Under the pieces are notes generated by a model. The model was not told the DNA's origin. It made no database searches and saw only the letters and a program-made list of their open reading frames with translations. The translations under genes were made by a program, and so were the position numbers. Below are positions 17,537 to 26,557 of a DNA stretch of 64,000 nucleotides, in pieces; the first letter of the stretch is position 1; each line of letters begins with the position of its first letter. The DNA is from Domibacillus sp. DTU_2020_1001157_1_SI_ALB_TIR_016 (lineage in GTDB: Bacteria > Bacillota > Bacilli > Bacillales > Domibacillaceae), in assembly GCF_032341995.1 (NCBI RefSeq), contig NZ_CP135438.1, forward strand, positions 868,001 to 932,000, written 5' to 3'.

Positions 17537-18361
17537 ATGGCTGAAACGAGCATTACAACAGAGCAACTAACATTGTCATATGGGAAGAATATTATTATTG
17601 ACGAACTTGATTTAGCGATACCCAAAGGGAAAATTACGGTTCTAATAGGGGGCAATGGATGCGGAAAGTCAACGCTGCTTCGGTCGGCAGCAAGACTGCT
17701 AAAGCCGATTTCCGGAACGATTTTGCTCGATGGAGAAGAGATTGCCAGCATGCCGACAAAGGAAGTAGCCAAAAAAATGGCGATCCTGCCACAGTCGCCA
17801 TCCGCCCCGCAGGGACTGACCGTACTGCAGCTAGTCAAGCAGGGACGCTATCCGCACCAAACATGGCTGAAGCAGTGGTCTTCTGAAGATGAAACTGCCA
17901 TTCAAAATGCCCTGGCGTCAACCGGCCTTCTTGACTTGCAAGACCGCCCTGTTGATGAGCTGTCCGGCGGACAGAGGCAGAGAGCCTGGATTGCCATGAC
18001 CCTTGCTCAAAACACCGAGACGATTCTGCTTGATGAACCTACTACGTACTTAGATATGACCCATCAGATTGACATTTTGGATCTGCTGTTTGAATTAAAT
18101 GAGCTTGAACAGCGGACGATTGTGATGGTGCTGCATGATTTAAACCTGGCTTGCCGCTATGCACATCACATTATCGCCGTTAAAGATAAAGGGGTTTATG
18201 CGCAGGGCGCACCCGAAAACATTATGAACAGTGAACTTGTAAGACATGTTTTTCAAATGGAATGCCAGATTATAACGGACCCTCTTTTCGGTACACCGCT
18301 TTGTATTCCATATGGAAAAGGCCGTTCTATTTTGGAAAGGTCACCTTCTTATGCAAAGTAA
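17537..18361 (+). CDS. Iron-siderophore ABC transporter ATPase (FecE/YusV type)
   Basis: 274 residues. Walker A is GGNGCGKST (38-46), the signature [10 protein letters not shown], Walker [14 protein letters not shown], and the His switch [16 protein letters not shown] precedes ATG 17537, 13 bases after the permease. It completes a full importer within one locus, whereas B. subtilis uses the unlinked YusV for several siderophore importers. Confidence 0.93.
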   Translation: MAETSITTEQLTLSYGKNIIIDELDLAIPKGKITVLIGGNGCGKSTLLRSAARLLKPISGTILLDGEEIASMPTKEVAKKMAILPQSPSAPQGLTVLQLVKQGRYPHQTWLKQWSSEDETAIQNALASTGLLDLQDRPVDELSGGQRQRAWIAMTLAQNTETILLDEPTTYLDMTHQIDILDLLFELNELEQRTIVMVLHDLNLACRYAHHIIAVKDKGVYAQGAPENIMNSELVRHVFQMECQIITDPLFGTPLCIPYGKGRSILERSPSYAK

Positions 18362-19091
18362 CTGGACAGCGAAAGAAAAAGAGCTGTTGGAATCGAGAAG
18401 TCGTTTTTTATTTGAGAAACCAAAAAGCGGAAAAGGTGTACCGCTTTCTGTGTTTCTCCAACCAGACGCTTTTTCCGCTTTTTTAAAAAAAGAAGCCGGC
18501 CGTATTGGATCAGATAACACAAAAGTCGCCGCTTCGATTTTCATTAAGCGTTATGCATTTTTACTAGTTGGGGTTCTTGCTTCCTGGTCGTTTTTCCGCA
18601 AGCCCTTTTTCTTTTCGCCCCAGGCCATTTGGCTGGTTGATGATGGCCATTTAGATGCTTGGAGGCCAAAGTTTTTCCTGGATGAAGCGGTCTGCAGGCA
18701 AAAACACGGGCAGATTGAAGAAGCGTTCTATCATATGAACGCGGTGATTGAATCTGCCAAAGAAGCAACGGGAATTTCTCCCGCTATTCTACGAGAAAAC
18801 TTGGCGGTCTATATATCTTGGCTCTATGAAACGGTAGCGGAAGAAAAAGAATTATCTGCTGTATCGAAAAGAGCAAAAAAAGACTTTATGTGGCTGCTGG
18901 CACCAGACCGGGCCTCTCTTTTTGGAGGAGACGAGGCAAATCTGCTTGCTGCGTATTTTAAAGAAAAAGAAGTTATTGAAGGGCAGAAGAAGCCATTAAG
19001 AATTCGGTCTACCTGCTGTTTAAACGTTAAGCTTACAACAGGAGGGAAAAGATGCTCGGTTTGTCCAGTCCAACATAAAGCAGATTTCTAA
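18351..19091 (+). CDS. FhuF-like ferric-siderophore reductase
   Basis: 246 residues. The C-terminus carries the FhuF iron-sulfur motif CC-x11-C-x2-C ([17 protein letters not shown]), expected to bind a [2Fe-2S] cluster. Such proteins reduce Fe(III) from imported siderophores in the cytosol. The start ATG 18351 overlaps the end of the ATPase gene by 11 bases, which supports co-translation in the uptake operon. An alternative start at 18312 lies deeper in the ATPase gene. Confidence 0.82.
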   Translation: MQSNWTAKEKELLESRSRFLFEKPKSGKGVPLSVFLQPDAFSAFLKKEAGRIGSDNTKVAASIFIKRYAFLLVGVLASWSFFRKPFFFSPQAIWLVDDGHLDAWRPKFFLDEAVCRQKHGQIEEAFYHMNAVIESAKEATGISPAILRENLAVYISWLYETVAEEKELSAVSKRAKKDFMWLLAPDRASLFGGDEANLLAAYFKEKEVIEGQKKPLRIRSTCCLNVKLTTGGKRCSVCPVQHKADF

Positions 19092-19388
19092 GAAGGCAGA
19101 AAGAGAGCTTGTTAAGCAGGGCTTCACCGTTAGCATCTCTAGTCGAAGAAAAGTTTTAATGAAGGAAGTGTTTTTAAGGCTAATACATAATGAGGGCAGG
19201 GCGTTTGCTCGACTGTATAACCACTAAAGAGGTGCCGCGTATGGGGTTAATTAAGAACTAAAAATAGCTTTTATGAGTGCATCGTACAGCCTCTCAGCAG
19301 TAATAATTGAGAAGACATATCCATATGCTGTGAAGAAGGCGATGAACGGCTTTTGCATGTCCATAACAAAACAAGTAGGGGTGTGTCT
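19092..19388 (+). other. Region after fhuF with a start-less open frame
   Basis: An open frame from about 19040 to a TAA at 19225-19227 reads [17 protein letters not shown]... but has no good start, so it may be a remnant. No terminator stands out before the next gene. Confidence 0.25.
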
Positions 19389-20828
19389 ATGGCTGCTATT
19401 ACCGGTAACGGTTACATTGAGCGGATTGATCGGCTGCACACATGTGTCTGGATAGATGGAGTCCCGGTAACAGGCAAAATCTCGGAACACCCGGCATTCA
19501 AAGGAGTCATGAAAAGTCAGGCCGCACTGTATGACTTGCAGCATAAGAACTCCCTTAAAGGGACCCTGACATATCCGTCACCGTTAAGCGGGGCGCCGGT
19601 AGGGATGTCGTATTTACAGCCGAAAACAAAGGAAGAGTTAAGGAAAAGGCGGGCGATGATCCAGCAGTGGGCCTTGTCAAACAACGGCATGATGGGCAGA
19701 AGCCCAGATTATATGAATACGATGTTAATGGCGTTTGCTTCTTCGGCCAATTGGCTGACAGGGAAAGAACATTGTTTCCCGGAGCATTTACTGAAGTTTT
19801 ATGAATATGCGCGCGAAAATGACGTATCGATGACTCATACATTTATCGATCCGCAGGTGAACCGGGGCAAGTTTTACTTTGAAAACACCGATGAACCGAT
19901 AGCGGCCAAAATTGTAGGCACAAACAGTGAAGGCATTATTATAAAAGGAGCGCGTCTCCTGGCCACACAAGGCGGGATCACTGATGAAATCGTTGTTTAC
20001 TCAGCAGGCGGCATTCAGGAAAAAGCCAAAAGCTTTGCTTTTTCGATCCCCAGCAACAGTGACGGTCTTACGTTTATTTGCAGAGGCTCGTTTGTAGAAG
20101 GAGACTCTGCTTTCAACTATCCGCTTAGCTCAAGGTTTGAAGAAATGGATACGATTGTAGTGTTTGATCATGTAGTGGTTCCATGGGAACGTGTTTTTTA
20201 CTATCACAATATAGAAGTGTCTAACGGCTTTATGCCGTCCAGCTCCGTTTTGCCTTTTACACTTCATCAAGTAGCTTCCCGGCAGATTGTAAAAACAGAA
20301 TTTGTATTGGGGATTGTTCAATCCATTATTGAAACAATCCATATTGGGGAATATCAGCACGTTCAGGACAAAGCGTCTGAAATCATTACTGCTTTAGAAA
20401 CGATGAAGGCTTTAGTGATGAAGTCAGAAGCCGAGGCACAGATCGATGAGTGGGGATTTATGCGGCCGGATCAAACAACTCTTCAAATTGCCGTCCATTT
20501 TTTCCCGCGCATTTATCCACGGTTTGCAGAAATCATTCAGCTGCTAGGCGCAAGCGGATTAATGACTCTCCCAACTGAAAAGGCCTTTCAGTCTAATATC
20601 CGAAAAGACCTGGACCACTACCTGCAGGCTAAAGCAGCGAATGCGGAGGACCGTGTGAAAATATTTCGCCTGGCCTGGGATTTAACGATGAGCTCGTTTG
20701 GTACACGCGAAACGCTGTATGAACGGTTTTTCTTTGGCGATCCCGTTAAACTTTCCAGCCACTTATATTTTTCTTACGACAAAAAGCCGTATGTGGACCG
20801 GGTAAAGAACTTTCTGCAAAAAGAGTAG
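19389..20828 (+). CDS. HpaB-family flavin-dependent aromatic monooxygenase
   Basis: 479 residues, related to the oxygenase component of 4-hydroxyphenylacetate 3-monooxygenase (HpaB, B. subtilis YoaI). Typical segments are THTFIDPQVNRGK near the flavin site, ARLLATQGGITDEIVVY and FDHVVVPWERVF. It uses FADH2 from a separate reductase to hydroxylate a phenolic substrate; no reductase gene is adjacent. ATG 19389 is preferred with TAGGGGTG upstream. No other aromatic-catabolic gene is near. Hydroxylation of a catecholic siderophore precursor is conceivable, given the iron genes, but unsupported. Confidence 0.88.
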   Translation: MAAITGNGYIERIDRLHTCVWIDGVPVTGKISEHPAFKGVMKSQAALYDLQHKNSLKGTLTYPSPLSGAPVGMSYLQPKTKEELRKRRAMIQQWALSNNGMMGRSPDYMNTMLMAFASSANWLTGKEHCFPEHLLKFYEYARENDVSMTHTFIDPQVNRGKFYFENTDEPIAAKIVGTNSEGIIIKGARLLATQGGITDEIVVYSAGGIQEKAKSFAFSIPSNSDGLTFICRGSFVEGDSAFNYPLSSRFEEMDTIVVFDHVVVPWERVFYYHNIEVSNGFMPSSSVLPFTLHQVASRQIVKTEFVLGIVQSIIETIHIGEYQHVQDKASEIITALETMKALVMKSEAEAQIDEWGFMRPDQTTLQIAVHFFPRIYPRFAEIIQLLGASGLMTLPTEKAFQSNIRKDLDHYLQAKAANAEDRVKIFRLAWDLTMSSFGTRETLYERFFFGDPVKLSSHLYFSYDKKPYVDRVKNFLQKE

Positions 20829-20887
20829 GCGAAATCGATAACAGAGGTAAACGGCAGACCTGCACTACCTCATAAACACTTTTTAAA

Positions 20888-20947
20888 AAGCTTGGAAACC
20901 TGGTAGAGAACAGCATGATCTCTGCAGGATTTCCGGCTTTTTTGCTG
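20888..20947 (+). terminator. Terminator after the HpaB-family gene
   Basis: A long imperfect stem, AGC..GGAAA.CCTG..AGAGA against TCTCT.CAGG.TTTCC.GGCT, followed by TTTTTT. Confidence 0.65.
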
Positions 20948-21100
20948 TGAACAAATGTTTCAACGAGGAAAAGAAAGCAGTGGTTCTTTATGGGGATCAA
21001 ACTGCCGATAAAGAATGCGCCATCTTAAAATGCCTGAAGCAGCATCGCCAGCTTTTATATATCAACTTTGGGGGTAAGGTAAGAAAAAGGAGAGGATCTT

Positions 21101-21535
21101 ATGAGCGAAGCAAATCATCAAACGGAAAAGCAAATGATTTCATATATTCGTGCTCATCATAAAAGCGGCATTTGTTCCAAACAGGAGCTGTCAAAGCAAA
21201 TCGGTTCGATAAGTGAAATTAACCAAGCAATTGATGCATCGAGTCAACTGGTCGAATGGGGGAAAGATCAGGTTATCCTGGCTGAGAAGCTTATTATTAG
21301 AATCAGTGACCGGAAAATCATTACTAAATACTTTCACCATGCTTTTGAAAAAGGAGGGTTTTCTCCTCACCAGCTGCTCCAAGAAATGAAAACAGACAGA
21401 AGACTGGCTGCTATATTAAGAGAAAAAAGAATTAATGAAGCAGCCCAGCTCGCTTCCTTGATAAAGATGCTTCTTCCAAATGTAAAGGGAGACAGTCAAT
21501 TTCGTGAACCTCTCCACCTAAATCAAAGATTTTGA
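21101..21535 (+). CDS. Hypothetical protein, 3' end altered by IS insertion
   Basis: 144 residues as read, with AAAAAGGAGAGG before ATG 21101. It is largely helical (NQAIDASSQLVEWGKDQVILAEKLIIRI...) and soluble; I do not recognise the family. Its last ten or so residues (REPLHLNQRF) come from the right end of the IS200/IS605-type element: the shared element sequence starts at 21504 and recurs at 63296. Beyond the element, near 23010, a frame reading VKRENQYE-stop followed by a terminator at 23099 could be the original 3' end. The insertion therefore replaced only the C-terminal tail, and the protein may still work. Confidence 0.6.
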   Translation: MSEANHQTEKQMISYIRAHHKSGICSKQELSKQIGSISEINQAIDASSQLVEWGKDQVILAEKLIIRISDRKIITKYFHHAFEKGGFSPHQLLQEMKTDRRLAAILREKRINEAAQLASLIKMLLPNVKGDSQFREPLHLNQRF

Positions 21536-21540
21536 TGGAG
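21512..21540 (-). repeat. Right-end hairpin of IS copy 1
   Basis: CTCCA/TGGAG outer stem and AAATC/GATTT inner stem with loop AAA. The same sequence is present in copy 2 (63304-63332). It is the expected subterminal hairpin of an IS200/IS605 right end and part of the omega-RNA scaffold. Confidence 0.7.
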
Positions 21541-21576
21541 CATCCCTTATCTTGAATACGGTACAACATCAGCGGG

Positions 21577-22935
21577 TTAAGCTTCCTTCGGAAGCCCGAG
21601 TGCATGATGGAGACTAATGAACGAAGACAAGGTCTGGGATGTCCTTATTGCCAGCTCAGGAACTTTTGCCTGAAGTGACAACCATTTCGTTTCCGAAATG
21701 GTTTTTTGAAAAGCCCGAATGAAATAACGGGCCCCGATATTATAAGAAGCGGACAAATCCGCGTGATAGACTTTGCCCGTTGAAAACGTGGCAAGGTCTT
21801 TTTTCCGGTTCCGTTCCACTTTTCCAGAGCCATCAAATGCCAGGGCGCTGGTGTTTCGCGGATTGATCCGGAATATACGCATGCCCTGGCAGTGCGCCAT
21901 TTCTTCCACTTTGTTCTGGATGCCTATTTTTCGCCATCCGTGAAGCTTGAAACGAAGTTTCCTGGCTCCATAAAATCCTTTTGGGATTTTTATTTTGCCC
22001 AGATATTCGAATACGATGACGTCACAGCCATGCTTTGCTGCAAATTTTATAATTTCCTGGCTTGTGTGGCGGACAATATGCTGCTGGTACCCATTGATCT
22101 GTCGCCAAAAATTCGGTGCCTCAATGCGGCCGCTTGCCCGCTGGGCTTTCCGCAGCTTGTTCGTTAACGTCTGCAGACGGTCTTTTTCTTTAGGCTGGTC
22201 AATAAACTTCCGGCCTAAGACAGTGCCTCTTACATCGATAATTGAACAAACCGCAGAGTTCGTCAGTCCGAGATCTACCGCACACACTTTTTGCTCTTGA
22301 ATAGGCGTTTTTGCTAAAGTGACTTTGTTTTCATAGCTGATGGAAAGAAAGAATTTCTTTCCCCGCTTAATCAGCTTAGGGTTGTTCTCTTTCCATTCCC
22401 AGACACCCCGTTTATAAAGGTCCTGCCCTTTAAATTCGATATCTGTCCATACCCAGTCATTCTGGTAGAATACCTTGATTTGCGCAGTCGTATCAGACGT
22501 CCTGTTGAACATGTTCTCACGATAAAAAACGGGGAACTCTTTATGTTTTACTTGCAGCCGTGGAGGCTGTTTTTTAAACTTTTTTCCTTCGGAAAGAGCG
22601 TATTTCTGCTCTTTTTCCCAATTTTGATAGTTAGAGCGGAAGCTCTTTACTTTGCCAAAAGCGGAAGCAATAGCACTTCTGCGAAAATAGGACGGAAACT
22701 TGTAAAAACGTTCGTTAAATTCTTTGTATTTCGGAAGAGGGTTTGATTTGGTTGCGTGAATCAGTTTTTCTACTGCCGGCACAATTGATTTTGTTGTCAG
22801 GTCGTCGGTATGATCAAACTCTTTGTCGATCACTTGAATGATGAAAGACAGGGCATCATTATAAATATCTAGCGTATCATTGAAGATTTCGGTCCGGTTT
22901 GTAATTTTGTGCAGCAGTGACTTCGCAACTTTCAT
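21577..22935 (-). CDS. tnpB: TnpB, RNA-guided nuclease of IS605 OrfB family (copy 1)
   Basis: 452 residues. The RuvC-like nuclease residues are visible: Asp in CAVDLGLTNSAV, Glu in VIVFEYLGK, and Asp in VYHADLSASYNIGAR. The zinc-finger CxxC pairs that usually lie between the last two motifs are absent; the region reads NTSALAFDGSGKVERNRKKD with no Cys. AAAGGAGG upstream of ATG 22935 sets the start. TnpB proteins are omega-RNA-guided DNA endonucleases that help the element persist. The frame is intact, so activity is possible despite the missing Cys residues. Confidence 0.9.
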   Translation of the reverse strand: MKVAKSLLHKITNRTEIFNDTLDIYNDALSFIIQVIDKEFDHTDDLTTKSIVPAVEKLIHATKSNPLPKYKEFNERFYKFPSYFRRSAIASAFGKVKSFRSNYQNWEKEQKYALSEGKKFKKQPPRLQVKHKEFPVFYRENMFNRTSDTTAQIKVFYQNDWVWTDIEFKGQDLYKRGVWEWKENNPKLIKRGKKFFLSISYENKVTLAKTPIQEQKVCAVDLGLTNSAVCSIIDVRGTVLGRKFIDQPKEKDRLQTLTNKLRKAQRASGRIEAPNFWRQINGYQQHIVRHTSQEIIKFAAKHGCDVIVFEYLGKIKIPKGFYGARKLRFKLHGWRKIGIQNKVEEMAHCQGMRIFRINPRNTSALAFDGSGKVERNRKKDLATFSTGKVYHADLSASYNIGARYFIRAFQKTISETKWLSLQAKVPELAIRTSQTLSSFISLHHALGLPKEA

Positions 22936-22979
22936 GATCAAACCCTCCTTTCCATTATTTAGTCCTTACGATACGTTGA

Positions 22980-22996
22980 TCGTATCAAAATGGAAA
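22980..22996. repeat. Probable left-end hairpin of IS copy 1
   Basis: GATACG-TTGAT-CGTATC just upstream of tnpB. Left ends of IS200/IS605 elements carry such small hairpins. No second left end is in the window for comparison. Confidence 0.5.
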
Positions 22997-23000
22997 TCAA

Positions 23001-23882
23001 TTGTAAAACGAAAAGAGAATCAATATGAGTGATTATAAATAAGAAGTAGCAATGGGTCTAATGAAAAAATATATAGAAGAGTAGGAAGAATTAAGACCTT
23101 AGCGCCTAACCCCCACTAAATCGGAGATTTTGAAGGGGAATGCGGCGCTAATTTTTTGTTCAATTAGCGGATAGTCCGATTGATAGTTTGAACAAAGCTG
23201 AAACGTTTATCGGACAGATTCCTAAACCATAATGTAGATAAGAAATTTTATGGCATTTTAGTGATGAATTTTTAAAAGGAACGAGCCGGCGAGGAGATAA
23301 AGCGTGAGGATGATCGCGAATGGCTCTCTTGATTTTTTCAGGGATTTTCAGATACCCATTATTTTGAAAGTGGTTTTATCAGTAGATAATCATTGCTTTA
23401 CATTAGTAGGATCAGTTTTATTCAAGCAGCTTTAAAGCCGCTTTTTAAATTTAATGAAAGTTTTTATAAAAAGAAGAGTGATATATTTTCATAAAATGTT
23501 TTTTATCTATATTACGTTTTTTCCTTTCTGACGACTCGAATAAGTGCACAGCATTGCTGTTACCTCACCTTTTTTCCTTGTCATTCCGCATCATTCGCCT
23601 TTAATCAGCAGAAAAAGCCCTGCCTTTTTATCGATTTTTTTACCTTTAAAAGTTATTAGCGAAGGAATTTAGTCAATTTTACCTTTTACAGGAAAATAAA
23701 AATAACAAAAAATATGAATTAATAGATACTTATGGAAAATAAAGATAATTATGTATGTACATATCATGGTTCACAGCGTCGAAAATAGTCTAATGAATAG
23801 TCCTTCAACTCTATTAAAAGCAAGCAAATAACGTGATAAAGTCGAATAGGGAAGTACGATAAATGGAATGGAGGATGACGAA
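23001..23882. other. Intergenic stretch with a terminator and remnants
   Basis: About 880 bases without a supported gene. A short frame interrupted by stops (23026-23098, MSDYK-stop-EVAMGLMKKYIEE-stop) may be a relic, or simply the tail behind the interrupted upstream gene. After the terminator at 23099-23157 the sequence is AT-rich with no coding pattern up to the M14 peptidase gene. Confidence 0.35.
23099..23157 (+). terminator. Terminator, probably of the IS-interrupted gene
   Basis: TTAGCGCC...CCCC / GGGG...GGCGCTAA stem with a 20-nt loop, followed by TTTTTT. It lies about 100 bases past the IS left end and would have ended the transcript of the gene at 21101 before the insertion. Confidence 0.75.
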
Positions 23883-24947
23883 ATGAATGTGAAAAAGAAA
23901 GTTTTATCTGTTTCTTTGTCCGGTTTAATAGCGTGGGGGGCTGTAACGGCTGTTTCTCTTCCAGTCAGTGCAGTAGGAAATGGCCCGAGTGCTGGTAATG
24001 GTTCCGTCCAAACGTCTAACCTGCATACATATGAAAGCATGGCGGCGTATTTAAAAACAGAAGACGCAAAGCAGGAAGCGATGGAGCTTGAAATCATCGG
24101 ACAGACAGTAAAAGGCCGGGATATTTATATGGCCAAATATATTTCGAATCTTTCGAATCCAACCATTTTATTTTTAACCCAGCAGCACGGCAATGAGCAG
24201 CTGACTACAGAAGGAGCTTTAGAATTTATTAAACACTTGGGTACCAGCAAAACAAAAGATGTTTTAAACCATGTAAATATACTGGTGATCCCAATGCTCA
24301 ATGCGGATGGAGCGATGGGAGATGTGAACTTCTCTCTTGATGAGTATATGGCTGATGGAGACCGCCATTTAACACGGTATAATGCGAACAATGTTGATTT
24401 AAATCGTGAGCATGCTAAAGCCATTGACGAGATGCAAATTGAGGTAAAATCTTTATACGAAAATGTGTTTGAAAAATACGAAATTAACTACATGATTGAC
24501 CTGCATCACCAAGGAACATTAAGCGAGACCAATGGCGAATTGGTATCGGGTTCTATACTTTATCCTACAAATGCTGATGTGAAGCCAGAAGTGCTGGAGG
24601 ACTCTAAAAAACTTGGTTCTGTCGTTTACCACGCTATTGAAGAAACCGGATGGGGTCATATTGGCAGATACGATGGCGGTTCAGGTGTGAATATCGGCCG
24701 AAACGGTGCCGCCGTGCGTTATAATATTGCCACCCTTCTTTTTGAAATGCGCGGCATGTCTGATCACTATATTGAATCCTATGCACTTGGACAAAAAAGC
24801 AACGGTTACTTAATCAAACAAACCATCACAACGCTCGATGCGGCTGTCAGAGCCATTGCAGATGGATCTATTGAAACAGCGGATACTAGCTTCTGGGATA
24901 CGCTTCCGACTCAAACGAACAGACCGGGCGGGGAAGCGGACGAGTAA
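23883..24947 (+). CDS. Secreted M14-family zinc carboxypeptidase
   Basis: 354 residues with an N-terminal signal peptide (about 1-30, cleaved near PVSA-VG). The M14 zinc site is His102 and Glu105 (QQHGNEQ) and His208 (DLHHQG); the catalytic Glu is Glu288 in TLLFEMRG. NVDLNREH near 170-177 supplies substrate-binding Asn and Arg. It acts outside the cell on peptides, possibly cell-wall peptides. GGAGG at 23870-23874 fixes ATG 23883. It appears monocistronic. Confidence 0.88.
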   Translation: MNVKKKVLSVSLSGLIAWGAVTAVSLPVSAVGNGPSAGNGSVQTSNLHTYESMAAYLKTEDAKQEAMELEIIGQTVKGRDIYMAKYISNLSNPTILFLTQQHGNEQLTTEGALEFIKHLGTSKTKDVLNHVNILVIPMLNADGAMGDVNFSLDEYMADGDRHLTRYNANNVDLNREHAKAIDEMQIEVKSLYENVFEKYEINYMIDLHHQGTLSETNGELVSGSILYPTNADVKPEVLEDSKKLGSVVYHAIEETGWGHIGRYDGGSGVNIGRNGAAVRYNIATLLFEMRGMSDHYIESYALGQKSNGYLIKQTITTLDAAVRAIADGSIETADTSFWDTLPTQTNRPGGEADE

Positions 24948-24953
24948 AACAAT

Positions 24954-25467
24954 GATATTAGAAAAGCCGCTTCAATATGCAGGGCTGAAGCAGGTTTGTT
25001 GTTCGATCTCTCAGAAAAAATGATCGATGTCGCTAAGGAAAGATTCGCAAGGGATGAAGATGTTGATTATATCATTGCTGATTATACCGACTATACATTT
25101 GACAGAAACTATGATCTTGTTATTTCTTCACTTTCTATTCACCATTTGCCTGATGAAGAAAAAAAGAAGCTATACCAAAGAATTTTCTCTTTTCTAAATT
25201 CTGGAGGAGTATTTGTAAATGCTGATCAAGTTCTTGGAGACACTCCGTTTATAGAGTCACTGTATAAAGAGGACTGGCGTAACAAAGTCGAAAGAAGCGG
25301 TTTATCACTACAAGAAATCGAAGCGGCTTATGAACGTACGAAGCTGGATAAAATGTCTACGCTTGAAGAACAGCTTTGCTGGCTAAAAGAAAGCGGCTTT
25401 CATGACGTTGACTGTCTCTAATAAATACTTGAACTTTGTTGTGTTGTTTGGGAGAAAAATGTATTAA
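24954..25467 (+). pseudogene. Decayed class I SAM methyltransferase
   Basis: The frame LLFDLSEKMIDVAKERF...DYTDYTFDRNYDLVISSLSIHHL (about 24987-25420) is the middle and late part of a class I methyltransferase. The N-terminal part with the glycine-rich SAM motif I is missing. At about 25418 the frame ends in DCL-stop. One frame over, SNKYLNFVVLFGRKMY-stop (to 25467) is the expected C-terminus, which shows a frameshift. The open segment 24996-25421 would code for 141 residues. Loss of motif I means it cannot bind SAM normally. It lies right behind the peptidase gene, and no start is supported. Confidence 0.8.
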
Positions 25468-25492
25468 TGATTTACTCCATAGACCAATAACG

Positions 25493-25526
25493 GAAAAACC
25501 CTGACGTGAAACAATCAGGGTTTTTC
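25493..25526. terminator. Bidirectional terminator
   Basis: GAAAAACCCTGA / TCAGGGTTTTTC perfect 12-bp stem with a 10-nt loop. It separates the methyltransferase relic (plus) from the EamA transporter gene (minus). Confidence 0.85.
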
Positions 25527-25536
25527 TCAAGGAAAG

Positions 25537-26445
25537 CTACTTGGTTTCGCTTTGTCTATAGAAAAAGCGGTGTGCAAATTTTGCGTTAAAGAGCCTCTTT
25601 TGATCAAGCTGGGCTAATAAAATACCACAGAGAATGAGGGATGACCCGGCAAAATCTTTTGATGTAAAACTTTCTCTCCAAAAAAGAACGGCGAACAGAG
25701 CAGCAAAAATGGGCTCGGTCGCAAAAATGAGTCCAGTGTGGGTAGGAGATGTATGCTGCTGGGCGATAGCCTGGCATATAAATCCGATAGCACTGCAAAA
25801 AATGCCTAGCCCTAATATCGCAATCCATGCATCAGACGTTGCCGGCAAAGAAGGGTGCTCAAACAGCATGCTGCATACCAAAGCAATAGCGCCTGCGAAG
25901 CCTAATTGAAGGACACCGAGGGTGATCGGATTTCCTTCTTTAGCTGCCCAGCCTGTAAAAAGAATGTGAATCGCATAACTAAGCGCAGAGCCGATACACA
26001 AAAGGTCACCTAAATGAATCGTCAGAGAGGACTTTAATGTGAGTACACTAATGCCGATAAGGGTGATCATCACACCTGTACCTACTGTCCATGACGGTAG
26101 GCTTCTTTTCAGCAAGCAATGAATCAGAGGAACGAACACAACTGTAAGGCTTAAAAGAAACCCCGCTTTAGAAGCGGAGGTCATGCTGACACCGAAAGTT
26201 ACCAAAGTAAAAACAGAAAATAATAACACCCCTAAAACAAAAGAAGACGTGAGCGTTTTAATATTGATGTTGACAACCTGCTTACGGAATAAGATACCGG
26301 CGATGAAAAAAGCGATTAAGCACCTTAATGCAATAATATTAAAAGCGCCAAGTGAACCGAGCCCCATTTTCATAAACACATAGGACAAGCCCCAGAACAT
26401 ATTTACTCCGATCATCATAACAGTCGCTTTTAGCTGAATACTCAT
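25537..26445 (-). CDS. EamA/DMT-family membrane transporter
   Basis: 302 residues, ten predicted transmembrane helices in two EamA repeats; NMFWGLSYVFMKMGLG opens the first and LILCGILLAQL closes the second. These drug/metabolite transporters usually export metabolites or amino acids. ATG 26445 fits the AAAGGGG site better than the ATG three codons earlier. It is divergent from a LysR-type regulator with a palindrome between them, a common arrangement in which the regulator controls the exporter. Substrate unknown. Confidence 0.88.
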   Translation of the reverse strand: MSIQLKATVMMIGVNMFWGLSYVFMKMGLGSLGAFNIIALRCLIAFFIAGILFRKQVVNINIKTLTSSFVLGVLLFSVFTLVTFGVSMTSASKAGFLLSLTVVFVPLIHCLLKRSLPSWTVGTGVMITLIGISVLTLKSSLTIHLGDLLCIGSALSYAIHILFTGWAAKEGNPITLGVLQLGFAGAIALVCSMLFEHPSLPATSDAWIAILGLGIFCSAIGFICQAIAQQHTSPTHTGLIFATEPIFAALFAVLFWRESFTSKDFAGSSLILCGILLAQLDQKRLFNAKFAHRFFYRQSETK

Positions 26446-26518
26446 TTTAGTCATCCCCTTTATGTTCCTCTCTTACTAACATACAAAGGGATTTACCATT
26501 AGTAAAATGAATCTTTAT

Positions 26519-26539
26519 AATTAATTCCATGAATTAATT
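26519..26539. promoter_or_regulatory. Palindrome between the transporter and lysR-type genes
   Basis: AATTAATTC-CAT-GAATTAATT, a perfect 9-bp inverted repeat just before the regulator's ribosome binding site. It fits a LysR-type operator, also containing a T-N11-A core. Confidence 0.55.
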
Positions 26540-26557
26540 TAATGAAAGGAGACGAAA

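Larger units (their letters stand above)
21504..23000 (-). mobile_element. TnpB-only IS200/IS605-family element (copy 1)
   Basis: One boundary is set by comparison with the second copy: sequence identity starts abruptly at 21504 (copy 2: 63296). The right end contains a hairpin (21512-21540, CTCCA...TGGAG with inner AAATC/GATTT). The probable left end has a hairpin GATACG-TTGAT-CGTATC (22980-22996); the exact left boundary is not defined. No TnpA (Y1 transposase) gene is present, so mobility would need TnpA in trans. The right end should encode the 3' part of an omega-RNA, whose guide would be read from the flanking bases 21503 downward. Confidence 0.8.
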
